The position numbers were made by a program, and so were the translations under genes. A DNA stretch of 64,000 nucleotides. Source: Elephas maximus indicus (taxonomy: Eukaryota > Chordata > Mammalia > Proboscidea > Elephantidae). The notes under the pieces are model-generated. The model was not told the DNA's origin and did no database searches. It was given only the letters and a program-made list of their open reading frames with translations. Positions 46,226 through 57,388 of this stretch are shown here, piece after piece. Every line of letters starts with the position of its first letter. Position 1 is the stretch's first letter. The DNA is taken from contig NC_064823.1 in the NCBI RefSeq assembly GCF_024166365.1, forward strand, positions 4,272,924-4,336,923. Direction: 5' to 3'.

Positions 46226-47004
46226 AGGGTCAGTTTGTTACAGAGTCACTAAGTGTTACTGGAATAAGGTTCTTGCCTTTCACTGGTCAACAATGAGCAG
46301 GTAAGGCATGTGGTTTTCCACACGAGCAAGGCTTTATGAAGAGGCTTGCAAGCAGAGACAAAGGGGGCCTAGAGCAATGCTTACCCTCATCTCACAGAAC
46401 AAAGGACAGGCCCGAGTTTTTAGAAGTTCTTGGGCAGGAAAAGACTCATGTTTATTCATAGGCACAGGCGGGGATATGTTAACTAAGGTGCGCTCACAGA
46501 AGCTTTCCAAGATGGCTCCTGTCCTGGAAGCTTCTGGGGGTTGTAGCAGGATTTATGGGGTGTCATGCCTGCACAGTCTCTTGCTTCCTGGGTTCGATTC
46601 CCCAGCTGGGGCTGTAACCCCTCATTGCCCCTGGTGGAAGGTCACACAGCAGTCACAGGTGGATGCTCTGCACATGTCCCTGGGCCTGGTTTTCTGCAGC
46701 TGCTTCTGAAAGGCAACTTTAAAGAAGTTTGTGGGCTATTTTTAGATACCCGGCCCCATTGGTCTGGCGAATGGCTTTGTTTCTGCGCCCTGGCCTATTT
46801 CCTGTTACTTCGTTTGCAGATTTGGGGGCCCGTCTGTTCCTTGTCTTACTAAGTCTCTAGGTTCTACACTCAACCCGCTATTACCTCTCTTATAATATAG
46901 TCTATTTCTCTTTTACTTGCTTCTCCTCTAACCACACCAGTCTCTTCACTATTTCTAATAGTCACCCTCTAATCTCAGGGCCTTCGCTCCCTGTCCCGTA
47001 AGGA
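46226..47004 (-). mobile_element. Possible LTR inserted in the LTR
   Basis: This segment displaces the halves of the outer LTR. It shares GGAAGGTCACACAGCAGTCAC with 36455 and carries an ATAAAGC complement near 46330. The family is unknown. Confidence 0.4.
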
Positions 47005-47180
47005 CACACCCAAACCAAAAACCAAACCCATTGCCGTCGAGTCGATTCCGACTCCGAGCGACCCTATAGGACAGAGCAGAACTGAATAATTGAGTTTCCA
47101 AGGAGCGCCTGGTGGATTAGAACTGCCGACCTCTTGGATAGCAGCCATAGCACTTCACCACTATACCACAAGGGTTTCCT
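47005..47180 (-). mobile_element. AfroSINE, short form, young-looking
   Basis: CATTGCCGTCGAGTCGATTC with CpGs retained suggests a relatively recent copy. Possible TSD of a few bases (TAAGGACA / TAAGGGCA). Confidence 0.92.
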
Positions 47181-47539
47181 AAGGGCAAAACCACAGTACA
47201 TTCTAAAACCACAACCTATAACCAGACCCTGGAGTTACTGCTTCTCGAAGCTAGCTGCACATAGATAATTTTCCAAAAGAACCCAGTGCCTAAGGCAAAA
47301 CAATCTCCTCTAAGCTGTTTACTAAGCAGTTATTCGACCTGAGGGTGACTTTAGGAAAACAGTTTCTTAAAGCCTCAAGGTTCAAAAGGACACCAAGGGT
47401 AGATGGTCTGAGTGGGTCACCCCAATGCCATGAACCCAGAAATCTGGATTCCGGGAGAATTAAAACGAGTTGTCACTATTATCTCCTATTTGGGGCAGAG
47501 GGAATAGGGATCATTAAGTACTCCTTCATCTATTCATTC

Positions 47540-47825
47540 TACAAGGATTTATACTGAGCACCCATCAGGTGCCAGGCACAGTGCTGGATGCTGGGGATAC
47601 AGCAGTGATGGAGGTTTTACTCCAGTTGAGTGAGACAGACAACAAGCCAGCAAAGTAAGCAGGGTAATTACACAGTGTGGTCAGTGCTATGGAGGAAGTA
47701 AATAGGGCCATGCAATCGAGAGTGAGTAACATTTGAACTGAGGCTGAAGGATGAGCATGGGCCCCACTATGGGAAGAGCTGGGGCAAGGGAACTGTCAGG
47801 GTAATGGCCTTGAGATAGGGAAGCA
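47540..47825 (+). mobile_element. L2-like LINE fragment
   Basis: TGAGCACCCATCAGGTGCCA, GATACAGCAGTGATGGAGG and GTCAGTGCTATGGAGGAAGT are the L2 3' region. It seems to resume at about 48990-49110. Confidence 0.75.
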
Positions 47826-47831
47826 TTTGGT

Positions 47832-48228
47832 GTTTGTTGTTGTTAGTTGCCATGAAGTTGGTTCTAACTAATGGTGACCCCATGTACAATAGAACAAAAT
47901 GTTGCCCTCTCCAGTACCATCTTCACAGTCACTGGTGTGGTCTAGTCCATTGTTGCAGCCACTGTATATTTTGAGTGTCTTCCAATCTTGGGAGTTCCTC
48001 TTCTAGCACTATATCAACAACGTTCTGTTGTGATTCATAAAGTTTTGACTGGTTAGTTTTTGGAAGTAGATCACCAAGCCTTTCCTACTAGTCTGTTTTA
48101 ATCTGGAATCTCTGATGAAACCTGCTCACCACGGGTGACCCTTCTGGTTATTTGAAATACTGATAGCATAGCTTCCAGCATCATAGCAACATGCAAGCCA
48201 CCCCAGTACAGCAAATTAACAGACGGGT
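47832..48228 (-). mobile_element. RTE-derived short element: 5' end fused to 3' tail
   Basis: On the minus strand it opens with the RTE 5' region (CACCACCCGTCTGTTAATTT, GATGCTGGAAGCTATGC, GTGATCTACTTCC). After about 240 bp it passes directly to the RTE 3' end (CAATGGACTAGACCACACCA ... ATGGCAACTAACAACAAC). The whole coding region is missing. Confidence 0.75.
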
Positions 48229-48235
48229 GGTGTTT

Positions 48236-48985
48236 AAACCAAAAACCAAACCTGTTGCCATCAAGTTGATCTGGACACATGGTGACCCTATGTGTGTAGA
48301 GTAGAACTGCATTCCATAGGGTTTTTGAGGCTGTGACCTTTTCGAAGCAGACCGTCAGGCCTTTCTTCAGAGATGCATCGGGGTGGGTTTTTTTTTTTTT
48401 TTAGTTTTATTGTGTTTTAGGTGAAAGTTTACAACACAAATTAGTTTTTCATTAAAAAATTTATACACAAATTGTTTTGTGACATTGGTTGCAATCCCTG
48501 CAATGTGTCGGCACTCTTCCCATTTTCCTTTTCATCCTGGGTTCCCTGTGTTCATTCATCCAGTTTTCCTGTCCCTTTCTGCATTCTTGTCTTTGATTTT
48601 GGGCAGGTGTTGCCCATTTGGTCTTGCATACTTGGGTGAACTAAGAAGTGGATTCCTCATGTGTGTTATTGTTTGTTTTATAGGCTTGTCTAATCTTTGG
48701 CTGAAAGGTGGACTTTTGGCAGACTGGTAAGTCTGATCTTTTTTTGTGATCTTGAATTTCGTCCTTTACTTTTCTCCTGCTCTGTTTGGGACCTTCTATC
48801 ATGACCCCTGTCAGAGCAGTTGGTTGTGGTAGCGGGGCACCATCTAGTTCTTCTGTGCTCAAGCTGGTGGAGCTGTGGTTCATGTGGTTCGTTAGTCCTT
48901 TGTTTTTCAGGGTGGATTTGAACCACTGAACTTTCAATTAGTTATCAAGTGCTTAACTGTTTGCACCACCCAGGGACTACTGGGT
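48236..48985 (-). mobile_element. AfroSINE, long form, split by an L1
   Basis: Left part 48236-48390 (AAACCTGTTGCCATCAAGTT ... GGCCTTTCTTCAGAG). Right part 48910-48985 (GGGTGGATTTGAACCACTG ... GCACCACCCAGGGAC). Confidence 0.88.
48391..48909 (-). mobile_element. LINE-1 3' UTR inserted in a SINE
   Basis: Poly-T at left, GTGAAAGTTTACAACACAAA, ending near GTTAGTCCTTTG. The TSD is GGGTGGGTTT (48381-48390) and GGGTGGATTT (48910-48919), 9 of 10. Confidence 0.92.
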
Positions 48986-49114
48986 GGTGCTGAGGAACAA
49001 AAAGGAAGCCAAAGTGACAGGAGCCAGATTACAACTGTCATATAAGGAATTCAGATTTCGTTTGAGAAATGGAAAGCCATTGGAGGGTAAGCCGTGAAGC
49101 GCACGGCAACATCT

Positions 49115-49775
49115 GATTTATGTTTTTAAATACCAATTATAAGTTGAAAAACAAAATGTAAAACATTTGGTTGCTCATTGAAGAATGGGTTGTGAGGGTG
49201 TAGTTAGGATAGAATCAGACTCAGCTACTCTTCAGCAACTCCTTAGCTGGAGACTGTGGGTTCCTGGGAAACAATGGGATCTGGAGATTCTCCGCCTTCA
49301 ATCACTCTCTCCCTGACTGTGGGGACTTTTTCTCTCTGGATCCCAACACTGTAGGAAAAGCCTGTGCGTGTGTGAAGAAAACAGAGGGGCCGTAGGACAA
49401 CTTGGGACTCAAGGCCCCAAAGTTTGGGTAAGATCTTTTCTCAGCTTCTTTTCTAGATTTGGGGAAGAGGGTAGTGGGCAGAGACTACATGTGAGTGTGG
49501 ATCCTTGGGCACTTTGAATGTCCTAGTTGCACGTGTGATGATTCAGTGACTGGGTCATAGGATCTGTGTCACCAAGTCGTATAATCTCCAACAGGAACTG
49601 GGGAAATACTAGTAGATGATAATGAAAATGATGACGAATAATGAAAATATCAATGAAATTACCAAAACGAACTGGTTTCTTATTTTTTCTATCAAGTATA
49701 TGATAATCACTTTCAATGAAATTAGAAAATATGAAACTATCTATACTGCCATGATACTTGGAAAAGTTATTAAAA
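49115..49775. other. Mostly unique DNA
   Basis: No gene recognised. A GTAAGATC motif near 49428 after a purine-rich segment resembles a splice donor but has no supporting frame. Confidence 0.4.
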
Positions 49776-50054
49776 CAGGATCTTATTTCCAGAACGCACT
49801 CAATCTGAAATAGATACTTTGAACAGTTCTCTAACTATTAAGTAAGTTGAATTTATAATTTAAAAGCTCCCAAGAAAGAAATCACCAGGCCCGGGTGCTT
49901 TCCCTGGAGAATTCTACCGAACGTTTAAAAAATAATTAACACCAATTCTACAAAATTTCTTCCAGAAACTAGAAGAGGAGGAAACACTTTACAATTAATT
50001 TGATGAAACTAAAAACCTCCAAAACTAGATAAAGGCAGCGCAAAAAATGAAAAC

Positions 50055-50617
50055 TGTTATGCCCCCCCCCCCCCAAAACATGTGTTGTAAATCCTAACCT
50101 CTATACTTGTGGTTATAATGCCATTTGGAAATAATTATTTTTTATGCTATGAGGCAGGATTATTGTAGGGCATATTTTGAGTCAATCTCTTTTGAGGTAT
50201 AAAAGAGATTAAACAAGCAAGCTAGGAAGCAGAGATGGGGAAAGAGAGAGCTCAAGCCACATGAAAATCACCCAGGAGCAGCAGTTCCAAAGAAATAAGG
50301 AAATTCCTCCAGAGCCAACAGAGAAAGGGCGCCCTTCCCTAGAGCCGGTGCCCTGAATGTAGACTTCTAGCCTCCTAAACTGTGCGAAAATTAACTTCTG
50401 TCTGTGAAAGTCACCCACTTGTGGTATTTCTGTTACAGCAACACTAAATAACTAGCCCGGTGGCACAGGGGTTAAGAACTTGGCTGCTAATCCAAGGTCA
50501 GCTGTTCGAATCCACCAGCTGCTGCTTTGAAACCCTATGGGGCAGTTCTGCTATGTCCTATAGGGTTACTATGAGTTGGAATAGACTTGACAGCAATGGG
50601 TTTAGATAACTAAGACG
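50055..50617 (-). mobile_element. MaLR-like LTR in the L1, perfect 5-bp TSD
   Basis: Minus-oriented member of the LTR family, with a C-run near 50062 and end ATAACTAAGACG. The host L1 flank AAAAC is duplicated at 50050-50054 and 50618-50622. It carries the SINE below. Confidence 0.88.
50455..50605 (+). mobile_element. AfroSINE inside the LTR
   Basis: Plus-strand short form with CGGTGGCACAGGGGTTAAGA and tail GAGTTGGAATAGACTTGACA. Flanks ATAACTAG (50448-50455) and ATAACTAAG (50606-50614). Confidence 0.9.
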
Positions 50618-51524
50618 AAAACTACAGGCCAGTATCCTTCATGAGTATAGATGGAAAAATATAACAAAATATTAGCAAATAGAATTCAGCAACATATGAA
50701 AAGAATTATATACCATGACCAGGTGGGAGTTATTCCAGAGATGCAAGGCTAGCTTAATATTTGACAGTCAACCAGTGTAACCCACATGTTAACAGGAAAA
50801 GCCACATGAACATATCATTTGATGCAGGAATAGCAGTTCACAAAATTTAATGCTTACAATGAAAACTGTCAGAAAAATAGGAATATAAGGGAACTTCCTC
50901 AACTTGACGAAAAGCATCTACAAAGAACCTGTAGCTAACATTATACTCACTTAATAGTGACAGACTGAATGCTTTCCCCCTAAGATTGGGAATAAGGCTA
51001 GGATACACATTCTCACTACTTCTTTTCAATGACAGAGCTGGAAGTTCTAGTCAGGGCAGTACAGATTGCTAAGAGAGAAATAAAAATGTTTCTATTTGCA
51101 GGTAACGTAATTGTCTATGTAGAAAGTCCCAAGGAATCAATAAAATCACCGCTAGCACTAATAAGTGAGTTTAGCAAAGTTGCAGTTACAGCATAAACAT
51201 ACGAAACTCAGTTCTATTTCTACATACTAGTAATGAACATGGGGACACCAAAATTAAAAATACAATACCACTTACAACTATTGGGAAAAAAAAGAAATAC
51301 TTAGATGTAAATCTAACAGGACATGCACAGGAGGTGTATGCTGAAAACTACACAATACTGATGAAAGAAATCAAAGATCTAAATAAATGGAGAGGCACAT
51401 TTTTTTACACTATGCTCATGGATTGGAAGATTCAACATAGTAAAGATGACAATTCTCTTTAAATTGATCTATAGGTTTAATGCAATTTCTATCAAAATCC
51501 CAGCAAGACTTTTAAGATCTAGCT

Positions 51525-51748
51525 ATAAGGATCAAATTGACAACAGTAGCTGGAAAGATTTGATAGGAAACTTAGGGGGTGGTGAGCTTATGCTAATAGG
51601 GAGGGACAGCTCAGAAAGGAGGGTGAGAATGGCCGCACAACTCCAGCAATGTAATCAATGTCACTGAACTGGACATATAGAAATTGTTGAATTGGTGTAC
51701 GTTCTGCTGTGTATATTCTCAACAGCAACAAAAATAAACTATAAAAAT
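51525..51748. mobile_element. Unidentified 220-bp insertion in the L1
   Basis: ATCCCAGCAAGACTTTTAAG occurs just before, and ATCCCAGCAAGATTTTTTTC just after, so the L1 target appears duplicated around this block. The block contains GGAGGGTGAGAATGGCCGC and CAATGTCACTGAACTGGAC, and ends CAACAGCAACAAAAATAAAC, a tail-like A-rich end. I cannot name the family. Confidence 0.5.
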
Positions 51749-53062
51749 ATCCCAGCAAGATTTTTTTCTAGATATAAACAAGATTATTCTAAAATTTATT
51801 CTAGGTAAAGTGAATTTATTTTTGATTAGCTAAAACAATTTCAAAAAAAAAAAGAATGAAGTGAGAAAAATCACTTTATTTAGAAATTATATAGCTATAG
51901 TAATCAAGGCTGCGCAGTACTGGTAGAGGGATAGAAAGTAAATGAAACAGAATAGAGAATCCAAAAATAGAGCCACACAAATATGCCTAACTGATTTTCG
52001 ACAAAGATGCAAAAGCAATTCAACGGAGGAAAGATACCTTTTCAACAAATGGTGCTGAAGTGATTGGATATTGACAGGCAAAAACATGAACCTCAACCTG
52101 AGTATTATACCTCATATAAAAATCAACTTGAAATGGGACATAGACCTACATGTGAACTGTAAAACTTTTAGAGAAAAACAGGAAGTCATTGGGATCTATA
52201 GCTAAGTGAAGAGTTCTTAGACTTGACACCAAAAGCACAGCCCATAGGAGAAAATTTGAATAAATTCGACTTCCTCAAAATTAAAACTTTTGTTCCACAA
52301 GACTGTTGAAAGGACAGAAAGACAAGCTACAGAGTGGGAGAAAATGTTTGGAAACCACATATATAAAAAAGGACTAGTATCTAGAAGATATAAAGAACTC
52401 AATAGGAAAAAAGCAGATAATCGAGCCAGAACGTGGGCAAAAGACGTGAAGAGACATTTCACAGAAACGGTAAATAAACACATGAAAAATGTTCAACAAC
52501 TTTAGTTATTAAGGAAATACAAATTAAAATCACAATGAAATATGACTGCATATCTATCAGAATGGCTAAAATAACAACTAGGGAAACGCTAAATGTTGGC
52601 AAGGATATGGTAAAACTGCACCTCTTATATATTGCTGGTGGGAATACAAAATTTTATAGCTGCTCTGGAAAAAAAACAAAAAAAAAATTTTTTTTTTCTG
52701 GAAAACAGACAGTTTCTTATAAAACAAACATACAGTTACCATACCTGCTAAACCTGCTGCCGTGGAGTCGAATACAGTTACCATATGACCCAGCAATTGC
52801 TCTTCTGGGCATTTATCTCAGAGAAATGAAGACAATGTTCACACAAAAGCCTAAACATAAATGTTTGTAGCAGCTTTATTAACAATAGCCCCAAACTGGA
52901 AACAACCCAGATGTCATCCAATGGCTGAATGGTTAACTGTTACATCAGGACGATGGACTGCTACTCAGCAGTAAAAAGTACAAACTGTTGATACATGGAA
53001 CAACCTAGCTCAATCACCAGAGAATTATGCTGAGTGAACAAAAGTCACTCCCAGAAGTTTAC

Positions 53063-53642
53063 TGTCTTAGTTATGCAGCGCTCCTGTAACAGAAATACCA
53101 CAAGTGGATGGCTTTAACATTGGGAAATTAATTTTCTCACAGTCTAGTAGGCTAAAAAAAAGGCTAGAAGTCCAAATTCAGGGTCTCGGCTTCAGAGGAA
53201 GGCTTTCTCTGTTGGCTCTGGAGGAAGGTCCTTCTCATCAATCTTGCCTTGGACTAAGAGCTTCTCACCACAGGAACCTTGGGTCCAAAGGATGCGCTCT
53301 ACTCCTGATGCTGCTGTCTTGGTGGTGTGAGGTTTCCATCCCTCTGCTCGCTTCCCTTTCCTTTTATCTCTTGTAAGATAAAAGATGGTGCAGGCCACTT
53401 TCCAGGGAAAATCCTTGTACATTGGATCAGGGATGTGACCTGAGCAAGGGTGTTACATCCCACCCTAATCCTCTTTAACATAATCTAATCTTGCCTCATT
53501 AACCACAGGCAGAGATTAGGATTTACAACACATAGGAAAACTATGTTAATCACAAAATGGAGGACAACCACATAATACTGGGAATCATGGCCCAGCCAAA
53601 TTGATACACATATTTTTGGGGGACACAATTCAATCTGGGACA
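53063..53642 (+). mobile_element. MaLR-like LTR in the L1
   Basis: TGTCTTAGTTATGCAGCGCT ... TTCAATCTGGGACA. Flanks TTTAC (53058-53062) and GTTAC (53643-53647). The L1 sequence continues on both sides. Confidence 0.88.
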
Positions 53643-53972
53643 GTTACATACTGTAAGGCTCCATTTTTATAATATTCTTACACTCTCAAAATTCTAGAAA
53701 CGGAGAAGAAATTAATGGTTTCAAGGTTTAAGGAAAGAGTGATTGTATGAGGGAAGTGGATGTTGCTATAAAAAGGCTCCACGGGGATCTTTGTGCTGAT
53801 AGAAATGTTCTGTATCCTGTATCCTGACTGTATCTCTATCAATATCCAGTTGTGATACTGTTACCTTTGAAGGAAACTGGATAAAGGTACAGGGGATTGC
53901 TCTGCATTATTTCTTAACAACTGTGTGTAAACCTATATTTATCTCACAATGAAAACTTACAATAAAAAAAAA

Positions 53973-54490
53973 GGAGGTGAGGGTGGGTAAAATCTGCTTG
54001 TTATTTTGGTCAGTTCTCTGGCTCCCTTTCTTGGCATTTTCCTTGACCTGTTAGGAAGGCTTTGTACTTGTTCTCTTCCTGAGCCCCAGAACTGTTGCAG
54101 TTCACCACAAAGTGCTTCTCATGGCTTCTTTAAATATGTCAAAGGGATCTGCTGCTTGCCAGCCTCTATGGGAAGCAGCACAAACATTTCCTCAGCTGAT
54201 TTCTATGATTTTAAGTGGTTAAAGTTGGCAACAGGGACATTAGTGAATTACAACATGAATTCCCATGGGAGTGTCCATGAGATGCAAAATTAGAGTTTAG
54301 AGCTCTGTTACGTTCCCCAAAGCTTGGGAGGAAGCGAGTGGGGAAGAAGTCAGTAAACATCACTCATTGCACCATTTTGTGATTTCACTGTGACTTGATC
54401 CTCTCGTCTAATCCTGTCCCCACTGAAGGATACATTTGAATTTAGATGGACACCCCTAAGAAATCCACCTTTTCAGTTCACTGTCGTCCT
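53973..54490. other. Unique intergenic DNA
   Basis: No repeat recognised. A 95-codon plus-strand frame at 54006-54293 is Ser/Cys-rich and without a domain or splice sites. Confidence 0.45.
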
Positions 54491-54517
54491 TCTCTCTCTC
54501 TCTCTCTTTTTTTGCTG
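54490..54517. repeat. (CT)n microsatellite with T-run
   Basis: CTCTCTCTCTCTCTCTTTTTTT. Confidence 0.9.
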
Positions 54518-54559
54518 CCAATCTTCGCATTGTTAAAGTTAAGGGTCACTATAGTGATG

Positions 54560-54772
54560 TGTTGTTGTTAGGTACTGTCACGTTGATTTTGACTTACAGC
54601 GACCCCCTGTGACAGAGTAGAACTGCCCCATAGGGATTCCTAGGTTGTAATCTTTAAGGGATCAGATCGCCAGGTATTTTCTCTTGAGGAGCCTCTGGTG
54701 GGTTGGAACCACCAACCTTTCAGTTAACAGCCCAGCACTTCACCACTGTACCACTAGGGCTCCTTATAGTGC
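54560..54772 (-). mobile_element. AfroSINE, intermediate form, with extended tail
   Basis: The left end GTGTTGTTGTTAGGTACTG shows the (TTG)n end typical of RTE-mobilised elements. The body has AATCTTTAAGGGATCAGATC, and the head complement is CCACCAACCTTTCAGTTAAC. Confidence 0.9.
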
Positions 54773-54776
54773 GACA

Positions 54777-55222
54777 TCTGTCTACCTACCTACCGACCTA
54801 ATTTATCTATCTACCATCTACCTACCTACCTAATCTATCTATCTACCACCTACCTACTTACCTACCTACCTACCTAATCTATCTATCTACCACCTACCTA
54901 CTTACCTACCTACCTAATCTATCTACCACCTATCTACCTACCTACCTACCTAATCTATCTACTACCTACCTACCTACCTACCGACCTAATCTATCTATCT
55001 ACCACCTACCTACCTACTTACCTACCTAATCTATCTACCACCTACCTACCTACCTAATCTATCTATCTACCACCTACCTACCTACTTACCTACCTAATCT
55101 ATCTACCACCTATCTACCTACCTACCTACCTAATCTATCTACTACCTACCTACCTACCTACCGACCTAATCTATCTATCTACCACCTATCTACCTACCTA
55201 CCTACCTACCTACCTATCTATC
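54777..55222. repeat. TACC/TATC tetranucleotide array with 180-bp higher-order repeat
   Basis: Blocks of (CTAC)n, (CTAT)n and CTACCAC alternate. Segment 54861-55008 recurs at 55041-55188 (offset exactly 180 bp) with only two mismatches, including a rare CCGACC variant in both copies. Confidence 0.95.
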
Positions 55223-55434
55223 ACTTTCACATGAACACGTGAATTCTAAATTAATACATTAAGTGCATTCCCCAGAGTGGTAAAATATGAGGTTTAAAGT
55301 AAGTTTCTAGCTCAGGGAAATACTAACAAACTGCCTTAGAGTCTTAAGTGGTCTCTTTAATGAGGAAAAATATCTATGGCCAAATAAAATTTTCTTTATT
55401 GATTTGCTTATGTCACTTATCCTGATATTCTGTA

Positions 55435-55610
55435 AATCATAGAATTTTAGCACTAGAATAAATCCAAGCCCAACTTTTCTAACTTACAGATGAGGAAGCT
55501 GAGCCCCAGGAGGATGAATTTTTTCAACATTGCCCCATGAGCAAGTCGGGATTAGAATTCAGATCAATGGTGCTAGTCCAGTGCCCTTTCTGATTTAGCA
55601 TGTTGCTAAC
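55435..55610 (-). mobile_element. MIR SINE
   Basis: CTTACAGATGAGGAAGCTGA and CAAGTCGGGATTAGAATTC are the MIR core in reverse. Confidence 0.75.
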
Positions 55611-55659
55611 GAATCTTTACTAGGTTTGCTTTCCATACTCATAGTTCTTTATATTGGGA

Positions 55660-55880
55660 GGCAGCAGAGCTTAGCATTTAAGATCACACACTCTGGACTC
55701 AGTTGGCTCCACCTCCAGGATTTGTGACCTGAAACAAGCTATCCACTCCCCAACACCCTAGTCCCCCATTAGTAAGCTGAAGATAATGTTAACAGCCTGC
55801 TAAGACTGGCGTTAGTACCCTGCAATGTTGCCTGTAAGTGTCTAGAACAGGATCTACCACATGGTAAACATAATAAGCCT
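55660..55880 (+). mobile_element. MIR SINE
   Basis: GCAGCAGAGCTTAGCATTTA, CACACTCTGGACTCAGTTGG, and AACAGGATCTACCACATGGT near the end. Confidence 0.75.
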
Positions 55881-56222
55881 TGTTGTTACTAGCTACTATC
55901 AAGTTGTCACCGACTCACAGGGATCCCATGCACAGTGGAACGAAAGCTGCCCAGTCCTGCACCATCCCCATGATTGGCTGAGGTTCGGACGATTGTGATC
56001 AATAGGTTTTTCATGGGCTGATTTTCAGAAGTAGATCACCTGGCCTTTCTTCCTAGTTCTTCTAAGTCTGGGAGCTCCCCTGAAATCTGTTCAGCATTAT
56101 AGCAACACGCAAGCCTCCACTGACAGGTTGTGGCTGTGCTTAAGGTATGCTGACCAGGAATCAAACCTGGGTCTCCTCCATGGAAGGTGAGAAACCTACC
56201 ACTGAACCACTGCTGCCCTCTG
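55881..56222 (-). mobile_element. tRNA-Gly-headed SINE with RTE body and tail
   Basis: On the minus strand the head reads GTGGTTCAGTGGTAGGTTTC and CCCAGGTTTGATTCCTGGTC, the A and B boxes of a glycine tRNA. A body like the RTE 5' region follows (GCTTGCGTGTTGCTATAATG, GGTGATCTACTTCTGAAAA), then an RTE-type tail (AGTAGCTACTATCAAG side at left). Confidence 0.82.
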
Positions 56223-56329
56223 ATAAGTCTTAGCTAGTATTTATTAAGCAAGGGATTTGGGAGGATGTCATAAAGATATGTCAAATATCTATGGAGATGA
56301 TTTATTTCTAATGCACTGGAACCAAGTAG

Positions 56330-56448
56330 ATCTGTGTTGTTTTTCTACCTCTGACACTTACTAGCTGCCTGGCTTTTAGGGAAGTCACATAACCTGTCTG
56401 GTCTTTAATTTCCTCATCTTATAAATGGAGGAAATAGTACCTACTTTG
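56330..56448 (+). mobile_element. MIR SINE, outermost element of a nest
   Basis: ACTTACTAGCTGCCTGGCTT and TTTCCTCATCTTATAAATGG. It appears to continue after the LTR at 58728-58800 (GAGGGAATTAAATAACAAAT). Confidence 0.78.
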
Positions 56449-56501
56449 TGTCTTAGTTTCTTAGTACTGCTATAACAGAAACACCAAAAGTCTGTGGCTT
56501 T

Positions 56502-57059
56502 CAAGAGACAGAAAGGGCTCCCAGAGACTACATCAGTCTGAGACTGGAAGAACTAGATGGTTCCCGTCTATCACCAATGACTGCCCTGACAGGGAACACA
56601 ACAGAGAATCCCTGATGGAGCAGGAGAACAGTGGGACGCAGGCCTCAAATTCTCATAAAAAGATCAGACTGTTAAAGTCTGAGACTAGAGAAACCCCAGA
56701 GGTCATGTTCCCTGGACAATCTGTTAGCCCGAGACTGGAACCATTCCTGAAGCCAACTCTTCAGACCGGCATTGGACTGGACTATAAGACAGAAAATGAT
56801 GCTGGTGAGGAGTGAGCTTCTTAGATCAAGTAGACACAGGAGACTATGTGGGCAGCTTCTGTCTGGAGGCGAGATGAGAAGGCAGAGGGGGACAGAAGCT
56901 GGTTGAATGGACATGGGGAATACAGGGTGGAGAGGAGGAGTGTGCAGTCTCAACAGCAGGAGAGCAGCTAGGAGTACATAGCAAGGTATGTATAAGTTTT
57001 TGTATGAGAGACATTTGATTTGTAAACTTTCACTTAAAGCACAAAAAAAAAAAAAAATA
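56502..57059 (+). mobile_element. LINE-1 3' UTR inserted in the LTR
   Basis: GGAAGAACTAGATGGTTCCC ... CACTTAAAGC and a poly-A at 57042-57057. TSD GTCTGTGGCTTT (56490-56501) and GTGTGTGGCTTT (57060-57071), 11 of 12. Confidence 0.92.
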
Positions 57060-57388
57060 GTGTGTGGCTTTAACGAACAGAAATTTATTTTCTCAGTTAG
57101 GAGGCTAGAAGTCCGAATTCAGGGCACTGCCTCACAGGAAGGAAACCTCTGTCTCTGTTTCCTCAGAGGAAATCCTTGTCTCAGCTTCTCTAGCTGGTCA
57201 TTCCTGGAGTTCTTGGGATTGTAGACTGTCTTCTTCAGATAGGGTTGGTCTTCCTCCTGTGTCTGCCTTCTTCTGTGCCTTTTTTATATCTCAAAAGTGA
57301 TTAGTTTAAAACACAACCTACTCTGATATGGCTTCATTAACATAACAAAGAAAAGCCTATTCCCAAATGGCATTATATCCACAGGTAC

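Larger units (their letters stand above)
46044..47475 (-). mobile_element. Third copy of the provirus LTR family, interrupted
   Basis: The left piece (46044-46225) and right piece (47226-47475) are the reverse complement of the LTR at 43698. The start TGACAAC lies at 47475, and the AGTAAATATATTCTGTTAC region near 46070. About 1 kb of other DNA separates them. It is probably a solo LTR. Confidence 0.75.
49780..53972 (+). mobile_element. Old LINE-1 with several insertions
   Basis: Plus-strand ORF2 relics run from before the reverse transcriptase region (AAAAGCTCCCAAGAAAGAAATC near 49862; AAACTACAGGCCAGTATCC at 50621) to the ORF2 end (PYDPAIALLGIYLREMKT at about 52795-52830). Then comes an old-type 3' UTR and a poly-A at 53962-53972. 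It is interrupted at 50055-50617, 51525-51748 and 53063-53642. All frames are broken. Confidence 0.9.

Noticed and set aside
46308..46852. Plus-strand frames of 133 and 95 codons with signal-peptide-like stretches
   Set aside because: They lie in a segment that splits an LTR and share similarity with another LTR-like block. No domain or splice support.
49400..49440. A splice-donor-like GTAAGATC as evidence for an exon
   Set aside because: No open frame, acceptor or CpG context nearby. Such motifs are common by chance.
54777..55222. CRISPR-like array
   Set aside because: Short tetranucleotide units without unique spacers, in a mammalian genome.
55881..56222. A possible functional tRNA-Gly gene on the minus strand
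   Set aside because: Only the A and B boxes and nearby text match. The sequence runs on into an RTE-like body and tail, as in a SINE, and no complete acceptor stem is formed.
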